A DNA stretch of 64,000 nucleotides from Solea solea (Eukaryota > Chordata > Actinopteri > Pleuronectiformes > Soleidae), in assembly GCF_958295425.1 (NCBI RefSeq), contig NC_081148.1, positions 13,313,360-13,377,359 of the forward strand. The letters run 5' to 3'. Under the pieces are notes generated by a model. The model worked only from the letters and a program-made list of their open reading frames with translations, was not told where the DNA came from and searched no databases. The translations under genes and the position numbers were made by a program. This document shows, piece after piece, positions 12,130 through 58,789 of this stretch. The stretch's first letter is position 1; the number at the start of each line of letters is the position of its first letter.

Positions 12130-14780
12130 ACTGTTTGCGTAGACAAAAGGCTTTATTTATATACACATTATTCTTTTGATATCAATGGCTTGTTGGTTAG
12201 TTATGAGTGATTCATTATTTTTAAATCCTCTCACAAGCAGATAATACAATTATGAGATGAGAGCCGTTACTACAACTGCTGTAATAGTGAAAAGTCATCT
12301 TCAATTTCATGAAGCACTGAGAGTAGAACCCATTTTAATGATTAACTGTAACGTGCTGAACAATAAACATTATGTAATGATTTTTTTGATGGTATTGTTT
12401 GGCACAGAGTTTCTCAAACCTGGTCCTAGTCTGGTTAGAAGGCATGGCTTTTAACATACAGATTTTGTACTTATAACAATTTAAGAAAAACATCTTAATG
12501 TTTTACACAATACTATATATTTGACCAATTGACCTAGAAATATAAAACAAATGCAGTTTTTTAAAAATAGAACCAGAATCTCTTGCACAGGTTCTTCTAC
12601 TGTACATACTGAAATTAATGTTGGTGTCATCTGAAAAAAAGAAAATCATGCATTGTTTAAAACCAATGGAAATATTGAAATTAGCTTCAAGTCAAATGAA
12701 ACAAACTTTGAAAAAAATCTTTGGTTACTGTTCTCTTCTCCTTTCTTTAAAATTTTGACCTACACATTTTTATGTTGTATTTTGCCTTTGCAATATTCTC
12801 TAGTCACTCAATTCTGAATAAGTAACTGTTACATGCTACATACAAGGAGTATGTATCACAAAAGTTTAAAAAAGAAAACAATTGTCAAGTGAGTTTCCAC
12901 TCCATCTTCATGCATGAAGATGCATAAACTATAGTAATTCAAGTGATGTTTTGCTGCGCTCTGGTGGATTTTTCCCTTTACTGCATTGAGGAGATGCTCA
13001 AATAGCAGGTTTGATTATAGTGTCAATAACAACACATGAATGCAAAGAAGATATGAGGCCATGATTGTTTTGTTTTTTCCCCCTTCAGCCCTTTGTTTGA
13101 CATGCGAGTGTGTGGATACGTGACATACAGCTACATTTGTTTTCCTTTATATTAATTTAAGGACACATAATGTACAACTATAACATTTATTTCTCATTAA
13201 ATTAATCCATTGTAAATGTCTTGATAATCAATCAGCTGTTTGGCTCATAAAATGTCAGACAATTGTGAAAAATATAAGTTTGAAGGTTTGTGAAATCTTC
13301 AATGTCTTGTCCACAAACAAAAGATATTCAGTTTACTGCCATAAAGGAGAAAATAAACCACAAAATATTCACTTTCACATGGGTGACGTCACAAAACTTG
13401 TACTAAATAATTGGTGATTAATAATTAACAGAGAGGAAACTGGTATGTACATTTTGACCCAACATGTTGAATACAGTACTGTATTAGATAGACTTGATGC
13501 AAAACCCTACAGGTGCTGTGGAACAACAGCAGTGACAGTCTTGTAAGTTAATTAGAGAGTTAGGCTGAACACATATGTCTTTCTCCATTGTGACACATTT
13601 GGTGAACTGCCAAATGATAACTTTAAATAATCCTACATGTCAAGGTAACCTGTCAACATTCCTGTGGTCCCTGTGTGGTAACCTGAATTAAATATAACCA
13701 TAATGTTATGTAAATGTGTAGGTTAACCCTAACCCTTATTTCGAAGACTTTGGCCAAAATCATTCATTCTTTTTAAACAAATATCATGAATCTTGACATG
13801 TGACTGCATTTAGCCACAAGCACCACGAGGTGGAAGCAAACCTGTAGCCACTGAGAAGAGTGAAGCCCCAGCACATTTGGGCACCTGCTCTACCAGGTGA
13901 GCTGTAGGTCACCACATGTGTAAATGAGGAAAATGTTAATGAAGAGCATACTCCGTGTAGGTGTCACAGTGGACTCAAAACAGCCAATTATCAGTAAATG
14001 AAATGCATCTCTTGTGAATGTTATTAATTAGCTTCACCAGTGGTTTTCCTGCTCCGGCATCAATTTGTCAGCTGTAAAATCGGCTCATTGCCAATGAGAC
14101 CATTTGCATTATGCCATCTTTAAATGTTCCCAAAAATATGTGGCATTTACATTTCCTGTAAATATAAATACTACTGCTTGCCAATGTCCACACTTGCTCT
14201 GGAAATACATTGCTCATAATGATTCTCACATCTGCAACCCCTTCTACCACAACTCCATGGCAGTGTCAGAAACTTTGTATGATGCTAATTGGCGATAACC
14301 ACACAAACTATGAACCAAATACTGTTAAGAAGATTTGAAGAAGTTTGCTTGTTTGACAAGTGATATTTAGATTTGGTGCCAAATTATCACTTCACAATCA
14401 CTTATCACAATCATTAATATTCCCCCCGAAAGATTACAAGGCTGGACATGCATAAATATCAAACAGTTCCCTCATTTTCAGTCCCGTTCTGTTTTGAGCA
14501 ATGTGGTAGTTTACTAATGACTTCCCAGCTGTCAATTCGAAGAGAAGCTGGCGCCAAAACATGCAGGAGGAGGGTAAAGAAATCTCAGCCTTTTACACTG
14601 GCACTGCCACTGTAGTTTCCCTTGGCAGACATGAAAACCTTGACAATATCTGGCATCCAGCAATGTGCACCCTTCTTTTAGTGACAGTTACCTAACACCT
14701 TTGGAAGGACTCACTACAGGACCATGCCAAGTAGCACCAGGTGTAAAATATCCTTCCCCGTGTCCCATTATTCTTCTCTG
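12130..14780. other. no gene recognised
   Basis: AT-rich, low-complexity-leaning sequence without a usable frame. Near 13870-13915 a minus-strand A-box-like stretch (CAGCTCACCTGGTAGAGC) may be the worn head of a tRNA-derived SINE. The part 13980-14120 is less degenerate and has TTAATTAGC and ATTTGCAT motifs; it is a weak regulatory candidate. Confidence 0.5.
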
Positions 14781-14783
14781 CAG

Positions 14784-14890
14784 AGCCGCTGAAAGTCAGA
14801 CTGTGCTCAGCAAGTACAAACATGATTGTTGGTTACAACGTGACAGGTGAAAACTCCAAACGCAAGACTGACTCAGAAGGAAACGTGCAG
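14784..14890 (+). other. candidate exon, + strand, unassigned
   Basis: A strong acceptor (TTATTCTTCTCTGCAG, ending 14783) and an acceptable donor (GTGCAG then GTAAAT, from 14891) bound 107 nt. One frame is open throughout and includes NMIVGYNVTGENSK. I do not recognise the peptide and see no partner exon. It may be an exon of a non-coding or unknown transcript, or chance splice-like signals. Confidence 0.2.
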
Positions 14891-15473
14891 GTAAATAATA
14901 AAAATAATGACAGAATTTTCTTCAGTCGTCTTGGTTTTAATGTAAATACGGCATTACTTAAAAAAGGGACAGTGAAACAGAATAGACCCTTCCTAAAACT
15001 TACTGGTAGAAAAAGTTTCTTGGACTCGCATTAGTTTAATAAAAGTTGCTCTTTGAAAACATGTAGAAACCAAGTCAAAGAAAAAGTCACTTTTAAACTA
15101 TTTCAATGCCTTTATTGTAGTGACATTTAAGTTCAACTGTTGAGAAACATCATGCACCGATGCATTTTGGCCTCTGTTTGACACTCCAATGAAGGCTTGA
15201 AGTCTAAACATGTTTTAATAGTTTAAAGAGAGTTCCTTGGAGCTTTTGTTTGACATAAACCCTTCCTTAAATACATTAATAAAACCATAGACTTGTTTTG
15301 GTCTGAGTTGCTATAAAAATGCCACACTTTGTACAAGAGGTAGACAATATGAAAACCAAACATGCGTCATCATAACAGTGAAGTGGCAGTAATTGTTTCA
15401 TGAATGTGAATGTTTGTATTGTTTATACAAAACAAACCATAAAACATTTGATAGAAAAAAAAAATGTTCTCAC

Positions 15474-15596
15474 CTGTAATGTTTTCGTTATTACTGCGTG
15501 TGGAGGAAAATAATAAGGGGATAACAAGATGATGGATAAGAAGGGAGTGGGAGACGCTGCCTCTGGGTTTCACAGTGAGGAGACTTGGTGTTTCTG
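15474..15596 (-). other. candidate internal exon, minus strand
   Basis: On the minus strand a pyrimidine-rich acceptor (TTTTTTCTCTTCAG, with CAGCAG giving two possible sites) precedes 123 nt that end ACATTACAG before the donor GTGAGA. One of three frames is open across it, without an ATG. It lies 281 bp below another minus-strand donor at 15877. The pair looks like two exons of one transcript; no protein family was recognised, so a non-coding RNA or 5' UTR is likelier than coding. Confidence 0.3.
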
Positions 15597-15877
15597 CTGA
15601 AGAGAAAAAACAGCTTCGCTAAATTAACAATGAACCACGAGAAAGGCTTTTAATACACTCACGTGAAAACCCTTTTCACCCAAACGATAATACACCAAGC
15701 AAATACATTAGCATGTCGACAGGAGATGCTAAAACCAGGGATAATGACCAACTGAAGCTATCCTCTACCTCGACCTTTTCGAAAGAAAGCAACGGTTATA
15801 TTCCCTTTAATTTCGACCATGACACAACACTCAATACAGCAAAGGAAAAACATGTCATGTCCAGCGACCACGTCTTA

Positions 15878-16170
15878 CCTTTAGTGTTACATCACCATAA
15901 CTTAAGTTTCAGCCACTAACTCTGCGACATCGCTCGACAGCGTGTCTGTTTAAATTTGAGATGCTTATCGGAAGCTCCCCATGTTTAGTCTTCCAGGTCA
16001 AAGTTCACCTGTGCGTGAGCCCCACGCCCAACGGTTCAAATCAGGTGTCAACTATTCAGATTGACCATATATGGGCCGCTGCTGGGGCGTCACAGGTGCA
16101 CCGGAACCGACCATTAGCTACAAAACGTGACGCTACTCAACTTCAAGTTTTCAAGCCTTTTTTGAACATT
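15878..16170 (-). other. candidate promoter and first exon, minus strand
   Basis: A minus-strand donor (CACTAAAG then GTAAGA) ends a possible first exon at 15878. Sequence from about 15920 to 16175 is CpG-enriched against AT-rich flanks and contains a perfect CArG box, CCATATATGG, at 16065-16074, the binding site of SRF. The exon's 5' end is unknown. Confidence 0.3.
16065..16074. promoter_or_regulatory. CArG box (SRF-type site)
   Basis: CCATATATGG matches the CC(A/T)6GG consensus exactly and sits inside the CpG-enriched block. Such a 10-mer can occur by chance; its position is what makes it notable. Confidence 0.3.
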
Positions 16171-16179
16171 TAATCGCCA

Positions 16180-17483
16180 TGTTTTACTGTCTGGAATTAC
16201 ATTTACATCTCGAAGTATAGACTTAGATGTACCTACCCCATTCCTATTATACACCCATCACCAAATATTTACATATGTACAGTATTTTATACAACACAAG
16301 AATATGTCTGGCCTCTAACACGACCATTGCCATTACCGTCCTGGATTAAACTGCTGTTCTTCATCCTGATATTTATTTAAAATTTGTATTTTGTATATTC
16401 GTTTAAACGGATTTATGCTTTTATTAATATTTTACACTGTTTCACAATTTAACCTTGTAACCTTGATTGTAGTTGTAGATATCTGTGACGTCATTCTTAA
16501 TAGTCAAAGCAATTTTACTCATCAGAATGACGTCACTTTCTGACACCATGACTATGTCGGATATTCTTATTATTAGAAGAAGAAGGTGGAAATTGAATTG
16601 CTTCCATCACTCTGTTCATGAGTAAGACATCACATGTTATTTCTATATAGATAGTGACATTATTCATATATAGAGTGGATATCTGTGTGGCATAGTAAAG
16701 GCAAAAGATACACTCTAATAATTTTTGGCATATTATTTTCCATCTGGAGGATTTTAATGTAAAATGGGAGGGAGTTTATAGGAGGAATCTATATCAGAGG
16801 ACTTGTAATAGAAATAAATTACTCTTTATATACTTTATTTGGTATAACTTTTCCACCTTATCTGTGCTGCCTCTGTAAATAAACCAAGCACAAAGAAATT
16901 CACAGGTAATACCGGTGATAATGCTGCAATGTCATGTCTGTAAACAAATTTTGAACCTTGAAACTTTAGAGTGAATTGATCTCATACATCCTGTAAAGCA
17001 ACTTCAGATTTTGAAGTACCTTTGAAACTGATGAAGTTTGTCTGAGCATTTTAGAAAATGCATCACCTTTATAAGCGTGAAGGGCACTAACGTGATACTG
17101 CTCTTTGAAAAGTGAAGTGCGTGACACCACCACGCAGCAGGAGAGTAATACATCTGCGTTGATTTTTGACAGACTTGGATGTGATAACAGATGGCAGGTT
17201 GAGCTCTCATGAATATCAAGGAGCAGGACGGACGTTGGCTTGTTTCTTCAAAATCACATTAAAAGTAAATTACTGGGAGCATTCTGGCATCGAAGAAGAA
17301 ATTGTAATTTTCTCAAAGGAGAGAACAACAGACAGGATAGCTGTCTGATTTTATCCTCACCCTTCCTCTCTTCCTTTACTTAATTGCACTTGCTCTGGCA
17401 ACCCATTCTCATTGAGTTTTACGACCACTTGGGACATCTCAGCTACACAGTATTGTTTTTAATTTGCTCTTTGTCTTACCTTT

Positions 17484-17518
<35 letters not shown>

Positions 17519-20500
17519 TGCAGCTCTGATAAAACACTTTAGACCACTAGAATGCTGGAGTTATGATTATCAGCTGCATTTAATTTTTATTTCTTCCATC
17601 ACAACACATGTTACACTATGTGTAAGTGCATTATCTTGCTTTAACCCCTTTACATTAGTTTGTTTGTAGTATATGTAATTTTTTATGACATAATATACAG
17701 ATCTAATGCCGATAACTACGGCATAACACAAGACACTGTCATACATTGCTGCTCGCAGATAGATAATCAGGGCTTGAAGCAACAATTTGCCTCCGACTGG
17801 TTGAAGGTAACGACAGTGCCACTACTGACCTTTAACAGAGATGTGGGGAAAAAAAATCACTGAAATTAAATAGTTAAGGATTTAAGTCTTGAGCTGTTCA
17901 GTGGATTACAGAATCAGATCTTTCATGTTTCCTCCACAGCTTGACTCCTAATACAGTTTAAGTGAAAACAGGAGACAATGGCCCATTTATACCAATTGTA
18001 ATCACTCATTTCCCAAAGCACTTCACTGTGGTGCTCATAAATTATGCCACATTCTTTTTTCATCCCGTTTGATTGGTTTTCTCTCTTCTCCTTAATGAGA
18101 AGTCAGGTTTTTTTTTTTTCTATTATCAAAATGACGCATTTAGACTTCAAACAGAGTATGGAAATCACATTAGAGCATGTTTAGTTACCATCTCTAGCCT
18201 ATTATGAATTTATGGTCATGGACGTATATAATGCAGCAGTTTTTCACGTTGAATGTAAAGAGTCACCTAAATCATTCAGTAGAGTTTCAAGTCAATGAGA
18301 AAGTGCAAAACATAACACCCATACATGTATTTCCAGTTTTTCTGTCTATCTGGTGTTGATTGAAATAGTGTTATTATCCCCCAGTGTGACCCTGTCTCCT
18401 TGTGTTTCCTTAATTGGTTTAAAAGGTGATTGTTTGCCTCGATCACAGTCCTTGATGGTTTGTTGATAGTTTTATGCCCAGGATAAATGGTGAGTGTACA
18501 AAGATGTAAATCTCAGTCTCCACTCCAGCCTTGGGTCACATTGTGCGAGGAGGGGCTGAGATTTACATCCTCAGGCCTGTGTAGTTAAGTTTACAGAAGA
18601 AAAACATGTCAGAGGAGGTCAGAGAACGATGAGGTTTGTATTAAACATCCATGTCTCCTATAAATTACATTTATCTGGCCCTTTATACATACAGTAAATA
18701 TGTTTCATAAGTAGGGCTGGGCTTTCTAATGTGCTGTATATGAGACAGTGGATACTTGGTTGCCACATGTTTTTACTTGAGAGGTGTCAAGTAAATAGTC
18801 GGATATTAACTCAATAAATACTGTAAGCCCAGCCCAAGGTATCTATATTATCCCCAAGGGGAAATGTGTTGTATAACCAACACTGCCCACATGCAGTCAA
18901 ACCAAGCAATAAAATAGATTTAATAACAAATACTATCACAGTGAATTGTTTTAAAAGGCAGATGGCAGCAGCGATAAATTACTTTTTAAATCCATTAGTT
19001 CTACATCTTGGCAGATTGTATCTGTGAACAGATGGAAGCAACAAAAAGTCACCATACACGGGCTGACAAGAATCATCCAAGTTCGATTTGGCCTTTTTTT
19101 TATTTATTTATTTATTTTATTTTTTAAATCCTGACCACACACTTGGGATGAAGGTCATTCAAGGTCGTGCCAGCAATTTTGCCACACTGATATTCATTTC
19201 TGAGGTTAAGTGGACCCACATGAGCAGATTAAACAGAAGTTAGAACACGTTCAATAAAACAAGAAGGAAACATTTCCATAAAAGTACCTTTTGGCCTCGT
19301 ACCTCGATGTCTGCCTGCGACGTACACAAACACATCGCAGGTGCATCTGATCTCTGACATGATTTATGTCTGTTAATGATATTCAGCAATTTAGCACAAT
19401 ATCCAGGGTGTCAGTATCTACTAAAATGTTTCTTTTCAACAATCAGTCCTCTTATCTATTTGTTTAGTTATTGCTTTATTCATTTTTTTTTCTTGCTGTA
19501 TTTAACTTTAAAGCTTACAAATAAACTGTTGGACAGTTTTACACATAGCATCAATATCAGGCTCAAAGCTCACCTTTTTAATTAACCTTATATCAGTTTT
19601 TTAAACTATATGCACAATCTAGTGGTTAACATATATAACTGCATGAGACAAAAAAAGCCTCATACCATATGGGTTTTATGACACATGGAGTGTTGTTTAC
19701 GTTATAGTATACAGTATAGGATGTTTCCATCTGTTGGGCGAACATAATATAGTCTTGCCAATTCATTTTCTGTGGCTCCAGGACAGTTGTACAATCTGGA
19801 GGACGGTTAATGACCGTGCAAAGTTATTTGTGCTGCTTTACCAGCTCAACAGCCTGAAATCTATTTTAATCTATTAGGTTTTGGACAAAATGTCCATGAA
19901 GGATGGTTTGCAGCAGTCTGAACCCTGCCACTCCACAGCCACAGTCAGAGTCATATCACTGAGAGAGATCGATGCATTTTCTTATGCAACAAGAAAGTAG
20001 GCTGCATCTCAAGACTAAATCAATATGTTTCCTCTTGCCCTTATTTGAAGTCTGGGTTTATCTCTGCAGAACCTGAGCCAATCAACAGGAGAGAAGTCAC
20101 ACACGTGCCGTGTGTAAATGTAGTTGATGAATGCATGAATCAGACCAGCATTGATTTCTCTTAATAGCTTAATAAGTCTCCCTATTTTGCTCGAAGACCA
20201 GTTGACGTATAGTCACACACAAGTGAAGCCATTTCTGCTGTTTCTGTCCAAGAACTCGATTTTCAATAAGTAAAATAAAGGAGATGACTCACTGACGTAT
20301 AAAACCACTATATGCCCTTCCCTAATCATGTTGCACTTTAATATTTTGCCGCTGTGTGTCATTTGCAAAGGCAAACTAATTGCTGACATTAATTATTCAT
20401 TTTGCTGATGATATTAGCACTAATAAGTGTGATGATAATTGGATTAGTCAAGCTGTATTAGGCACAGAGAACCAGAACAAGGTAGTGAGAACACTAAAAT

Positions 20501-23440
20501 ATGGAGAATAGAATTAAAAAAGCATCCCTTTAGATATAGAATTGTTGAAAAAATCTTTGTACCACCAAATCACCCAATTGTATCCATGTATATTTCCATA
20601 TCTTTGATGTGATACTGCCACATTACGGATTTCTCATACCTTACATGGCTGGATGATTCATACTCATCTTATGTTTAATGTATCCAGGTTTTGAGGGGAA
20701 AAAAGTAGGACACTCAAAACATTCCACGATCTCTCTCTTCTTTTTTTTTTTCCACCAACAGCCAAATAACTGTAGCCCAGTGGGCAGTGAGCAGGAACCA
20801 GTCAGACCCAAAACCATGTGTATGTCAAAACCATGTCTCACTCCTGCCAATCAATAAAGTTGAGTGTTGGATCCAGAGGAAAATCTCCCCACAGTATGCC
20901 TCACAATTTTAAAGTAGAGCTTGTGGCAGCTGACAATTTAATCCTAACGTGGTCTGGTCTCATTTGACATTAAACAACCAGGTATCTAGCACTAAATGCC
21001 AAGTGCTTAATCTAAATAATTCTTCGGATCATGATATGCTATTGATTCTGTGTCACCATGAACCATAAACCGCTCAATATCTTATGGGAATCCTTATTAA
21101 AAATGTATCCCGAACCAAATTGTTCACATGAAGCAAACTCAGGTTGTTTCATAGCAGAGAATTTGGATCGAAATGGTGTATTGATTGCTTCTTGCTCTTT
21201 GCTGTAGGTCCACTCATGGGTGGATCACTCACTAAGTCCACTCACTGGTCACGACTGAATGATGCCAAAATAAAACATACAGTCATAGGCTGAAGTTTGC
21301 ATAGGCAGCTTTCCCTTTGCCAATACCAAACCTTTTTAAACCGTACTGTATGTAGTGACATCAGCAGAACAGATTACAAGTTATAAAAAACTAGAACGTT
21401 GGCTCAGATTGTGCTACTTTTTGAACAAATCTCATGTTCAGTATTGAAAGAACCCTGTCATCTGACGTTTCCATAATTCACAAAACACCAAGTTGATGAA
21501 GGCAATAAAATAATGACAAAATACGTTTTGGATGACTACTTTTTGGATTCAGCATGTCAGGATGAGGCATTGGAGACTTATACCGTAACTCTCCTTTTCA
21601 GGGACATGGTTGTCACTCCTAGCCAGAAACCTGAGTCAAAATTCCTCATTTCATCTCACTTCATCATAATCCTCCCAAAAATACACGCGTGATGAAGGAA
21701 CAACTATGAATCCTATTTAACCACGGATGCAGTCGTCAGCAGAAAAGTTTTGTTATCGCACAGTGGCTTAATACAACTGCACCAAACCTTTACAACCCCT
21801 CAGGTACAGTAGCTCAGCATCTAAAATCCCAGCCCATGTTCTGCTATAACCATGAACGTGGAATGTTTTCTTGTAAAAAATGCATCCAAAAGAGCAGTGC
21901 GACGTCCAATAAAGTCGAGAATTCAGGGAGCAATATCCCAATCTCTCTAAAGGATGATGAGTCACTGTGAAGCAGAGAGGATCATCTCCAGTGCACTTTC
22001 CCTCATACCCTTGGAGGTGATTAGGCGCACTCTGTAATGATGCATTTAAGTTTGATTTACTGAAGAACAACCTACTAGAGTGTGCCATATATCTACATTT
22101 TACAGTATAACCTCAACCTCAGGGACCATAACTTGGAATATACTCTGAAGGAAACAGAAATAAAAATATGCTTCAAGGAAATGTGAATATGAAAATGCTA
22201 ATTACAATTAGACTAGATAAAAATGACTAAATAGAATTTTTACACCATTGCACATGGATCATAAACAGTTAGAACAAAGTCATATATTTCTCTTTCTCTC
22301 TAATAACTGTTGTATGTGATCATTTCTGTGAAGTTTCACAGTCATCCAGGTCATATCATCTTCTGGACTTAGCTCCGGGCATCTGGACTTGTTTATGTAC
22401 CAGGTTTTGGAAAGCCTCCCTGACCGGAGTAAATCAAGAGTACAGTGATGCTGTGAGTTAAAATAGTTTTGATAGCTTGTAATAAACATGCCACACTCTG
22501 TAAAACCTGAAAAGTCCAATGATTGCCAGAAAGCTTTGAATCCAGCTCTCACCTCCTAACCTGCCACCATTTCACTTCTCCCCTGTGTGTGGATCTGAAG
22601 TTGGCACAGACTTCTGACACATTACCAAGAACTCTTCTGTGCGAAACCAAAGCCAGAATAAAACCTCCATTGTGTGTCTGTGCACGCGCCAATGCATGTG
22701 CACATTTATTAAAGCTATCTTTGTACTATGTCGCTTGGATACTGCGCAAAACACGGAGAATCATTTTGCACACGCAGCCACTTTAGTTTGTCAGGTCTGT
22801 GACCTAGAAAAGCAGCATCAATATTTTCAAGGTCAGGGACCTTCTTCAATGATGGTCCTGTCCTTTGCCACACATTGAGTATGTTGGACTCTCTATGCAC
22901 TGACAATTACACACATCTTGGACCGACAGGTTACGCTAAGCCAGCTTTACAAGACATCAAATATTCATCTATGTCTAGGAAGCGCTGGCCAGGTTTCCCT
23001 GCCCGCAGGTGTGTGCTGCTGCTGCTGCCTCTGCTCCTTTATCACTGTCTGGCTACACAGGCCCAGAGATGCTAGACTCTTTGTAGTGGTGAGATTGGAG
23101 AATATGAGGAAGGGCCAAGAGAGAACACAGCTCCCCCTCAGCTATGGCCTTCCTTTGGCACAGTAATGTAATATCATGTGTCGGGCAAAGTGTTGAGTCT
23201 AATGCTTGCGTTGATGGATTAGTTCCAGCCGCCGTTCAACAATAGTGGCGATGAACCCCATTCGTCCAGGCTGCACCAGCAGGGTGGTTCTCTGCTCCGT
23301 GAATGTCACATTTACTTTTGTGTGTTTCATTATTCATGGGGAATTATTTGTTCAGCAGCAATGTCTTGTGACTTAGGAGTAGACTATAGGGAACTCAGTT
23401 GATTTCAGTGCTGCATTTGTGCACAACAGAGCTGAACTCA
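16180..23440. other. no gene recognised (upstream of plpp4)
   Basis: About 7 kb of AT-rich sequence with a (GT)n tract at 17486-17514 and a (TTTA)n-like tract near 19100-19130. Open frames are short, up to 106 codons, and unrecognised. The segment 20380-20470 has repeated ATTA/TAAT cores (AACTAATTG, TTAATTATT, ATAATTGGATTAG) and is a candidate homeodomain-bound element. Confidence 0.5.
17486..17514. repeat. (GT)n microsatellite
   Basis: Uninterrupted TG/GT dinucleotide tract of about 29 bp. Confidence 0.95.
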
Positions 23441-23529
23441 TTCATCTGGACCTGAGTGGGGTTCCAGAAACTTCTCTGAAACCCATTTGATTCTCTTCCA
23501 AGTGAAAGTGAAACAGAGGGGTGAGAGAG

Positions 23530-23573
23530 TATCTCTCTCTCTCTCGCTCTCTCTCTCGCTCTCCCTCTACTTT
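23530..23573. repeat. (CT)n-rich tract in the plpp4 promoter
   Basis: CTCTCT runs broken by two CTCGCT units, just upstream of the likely leader. Such tracts can bind GA-factor-type proteins, but no function can be claimed here. Confidence 0.8.
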
Positions 23574-23815
23574 GCTGTGTTCCTTCACTTTCCCTCTCTT
23601 TGGGTCACAAAACTCCAACCCAGTTCCCACTTTGTGTAATTGGTTGATGGAGCGGTGGAGAAGACTTTGACTCGACACAGGAGCAGGTTGCCAGCGTCAC
23701 AGTTCCAATAAAGAAAATCCCCCGAGGGACGAGAAAGAGAGGGAGTGGAGTAGAGACAGGCAAAGGCGAGGAAGAGAGGGAAGACTGCTTCAGTTCTTCA
23801 GCTGACCGAGTCGCG

Positions 23816-23842
23816 ATGGAAGCGCACGGCATGTGTGATTAG
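23816..23842 (+). other. upstream ORF (8 codons) in the plpp4 leader
   Basis: ATG at 23816 opens a reading frame MEAHGMCD that stops at TAG 23840-23842, about 120 nt before the plpp4 start codon. The context GCG ATG G has G at -3 and G at +4, which is favourable for initiation. If the leader includes this position, the uORF could reduce translation of plpp4. That function is an inference. Confidence 0.45.
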
Positions 23843-23964
23843 GGAGCACCGCGTCTGGAAGCGCTCGCTGTGGGAACGTGGGATACAGAGTGAAGATCCT
23901 TCAGAACTGACCGGTGCCAATTTGTTTTTGTTTACATCGTCATTTAGCGGATTATCTGAGAATC

Positions 23965-58468
<34,504 letters not shown>

Positions 58469-58783
58469 CTAGTGTCCACCACTGAGACTCCCCCGACACA
58501 CTCACTAAACCACCAAGCCCAACTCCCCATTCCCACTGATTGAGTGGCTCTTGTTTACATTCCAGTGGACAGTTATGCCCCTCACTGATCCCCATACACT
58601 TGCACCCAGTCTCGGTGGCACCTTCATACTTTTTTTGTTTATCCTTTTATATCTGTTTCTTGCTTAGCAGCTGTGAATGTCTATATTTAGATGTGATGTT
58701 AGGAGAATATGGGACATCACCACTGAGAGTGGAGAAAGAAAAGGAAGCAGGTTTTACTAATGGCTGTTAAAGTTGTTAAAAAA

Positions 58784-58789
58784 AATAAA
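58784..58789 (+). promoter_or_regulatory. plpp4: proximal polyadenylation signal AATAAA
   Basis: AATAAA about 315 nt after the plpp4 stop codon, followed by a T-rich stretch. It would give a short 3' UTR. Confidence 0.4.

Larger units (their letters stand above)
23440..23964 (+). promoter_or_regulatory. plpp4: plpp4 promoter and 5' UTR region
   Basis: Sequence just upstream of the plpp4 start codon. CpG dinucleotides are clearly denser from about 23690 to 24060 than in the AT-rich flanks. A pyrimidine-rich (CT)n tract lies at 23530-23573 and an inverted CCAAT box (ATTGG) at 23639-23643. No convincing TATA box is seen, which fits a CpG-type promoter with dispersed starts. The start site cannot be fixed from sequence alone; the transcribed leader probably begins somewhere in 23650-23800. 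Confidence 0.5.
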
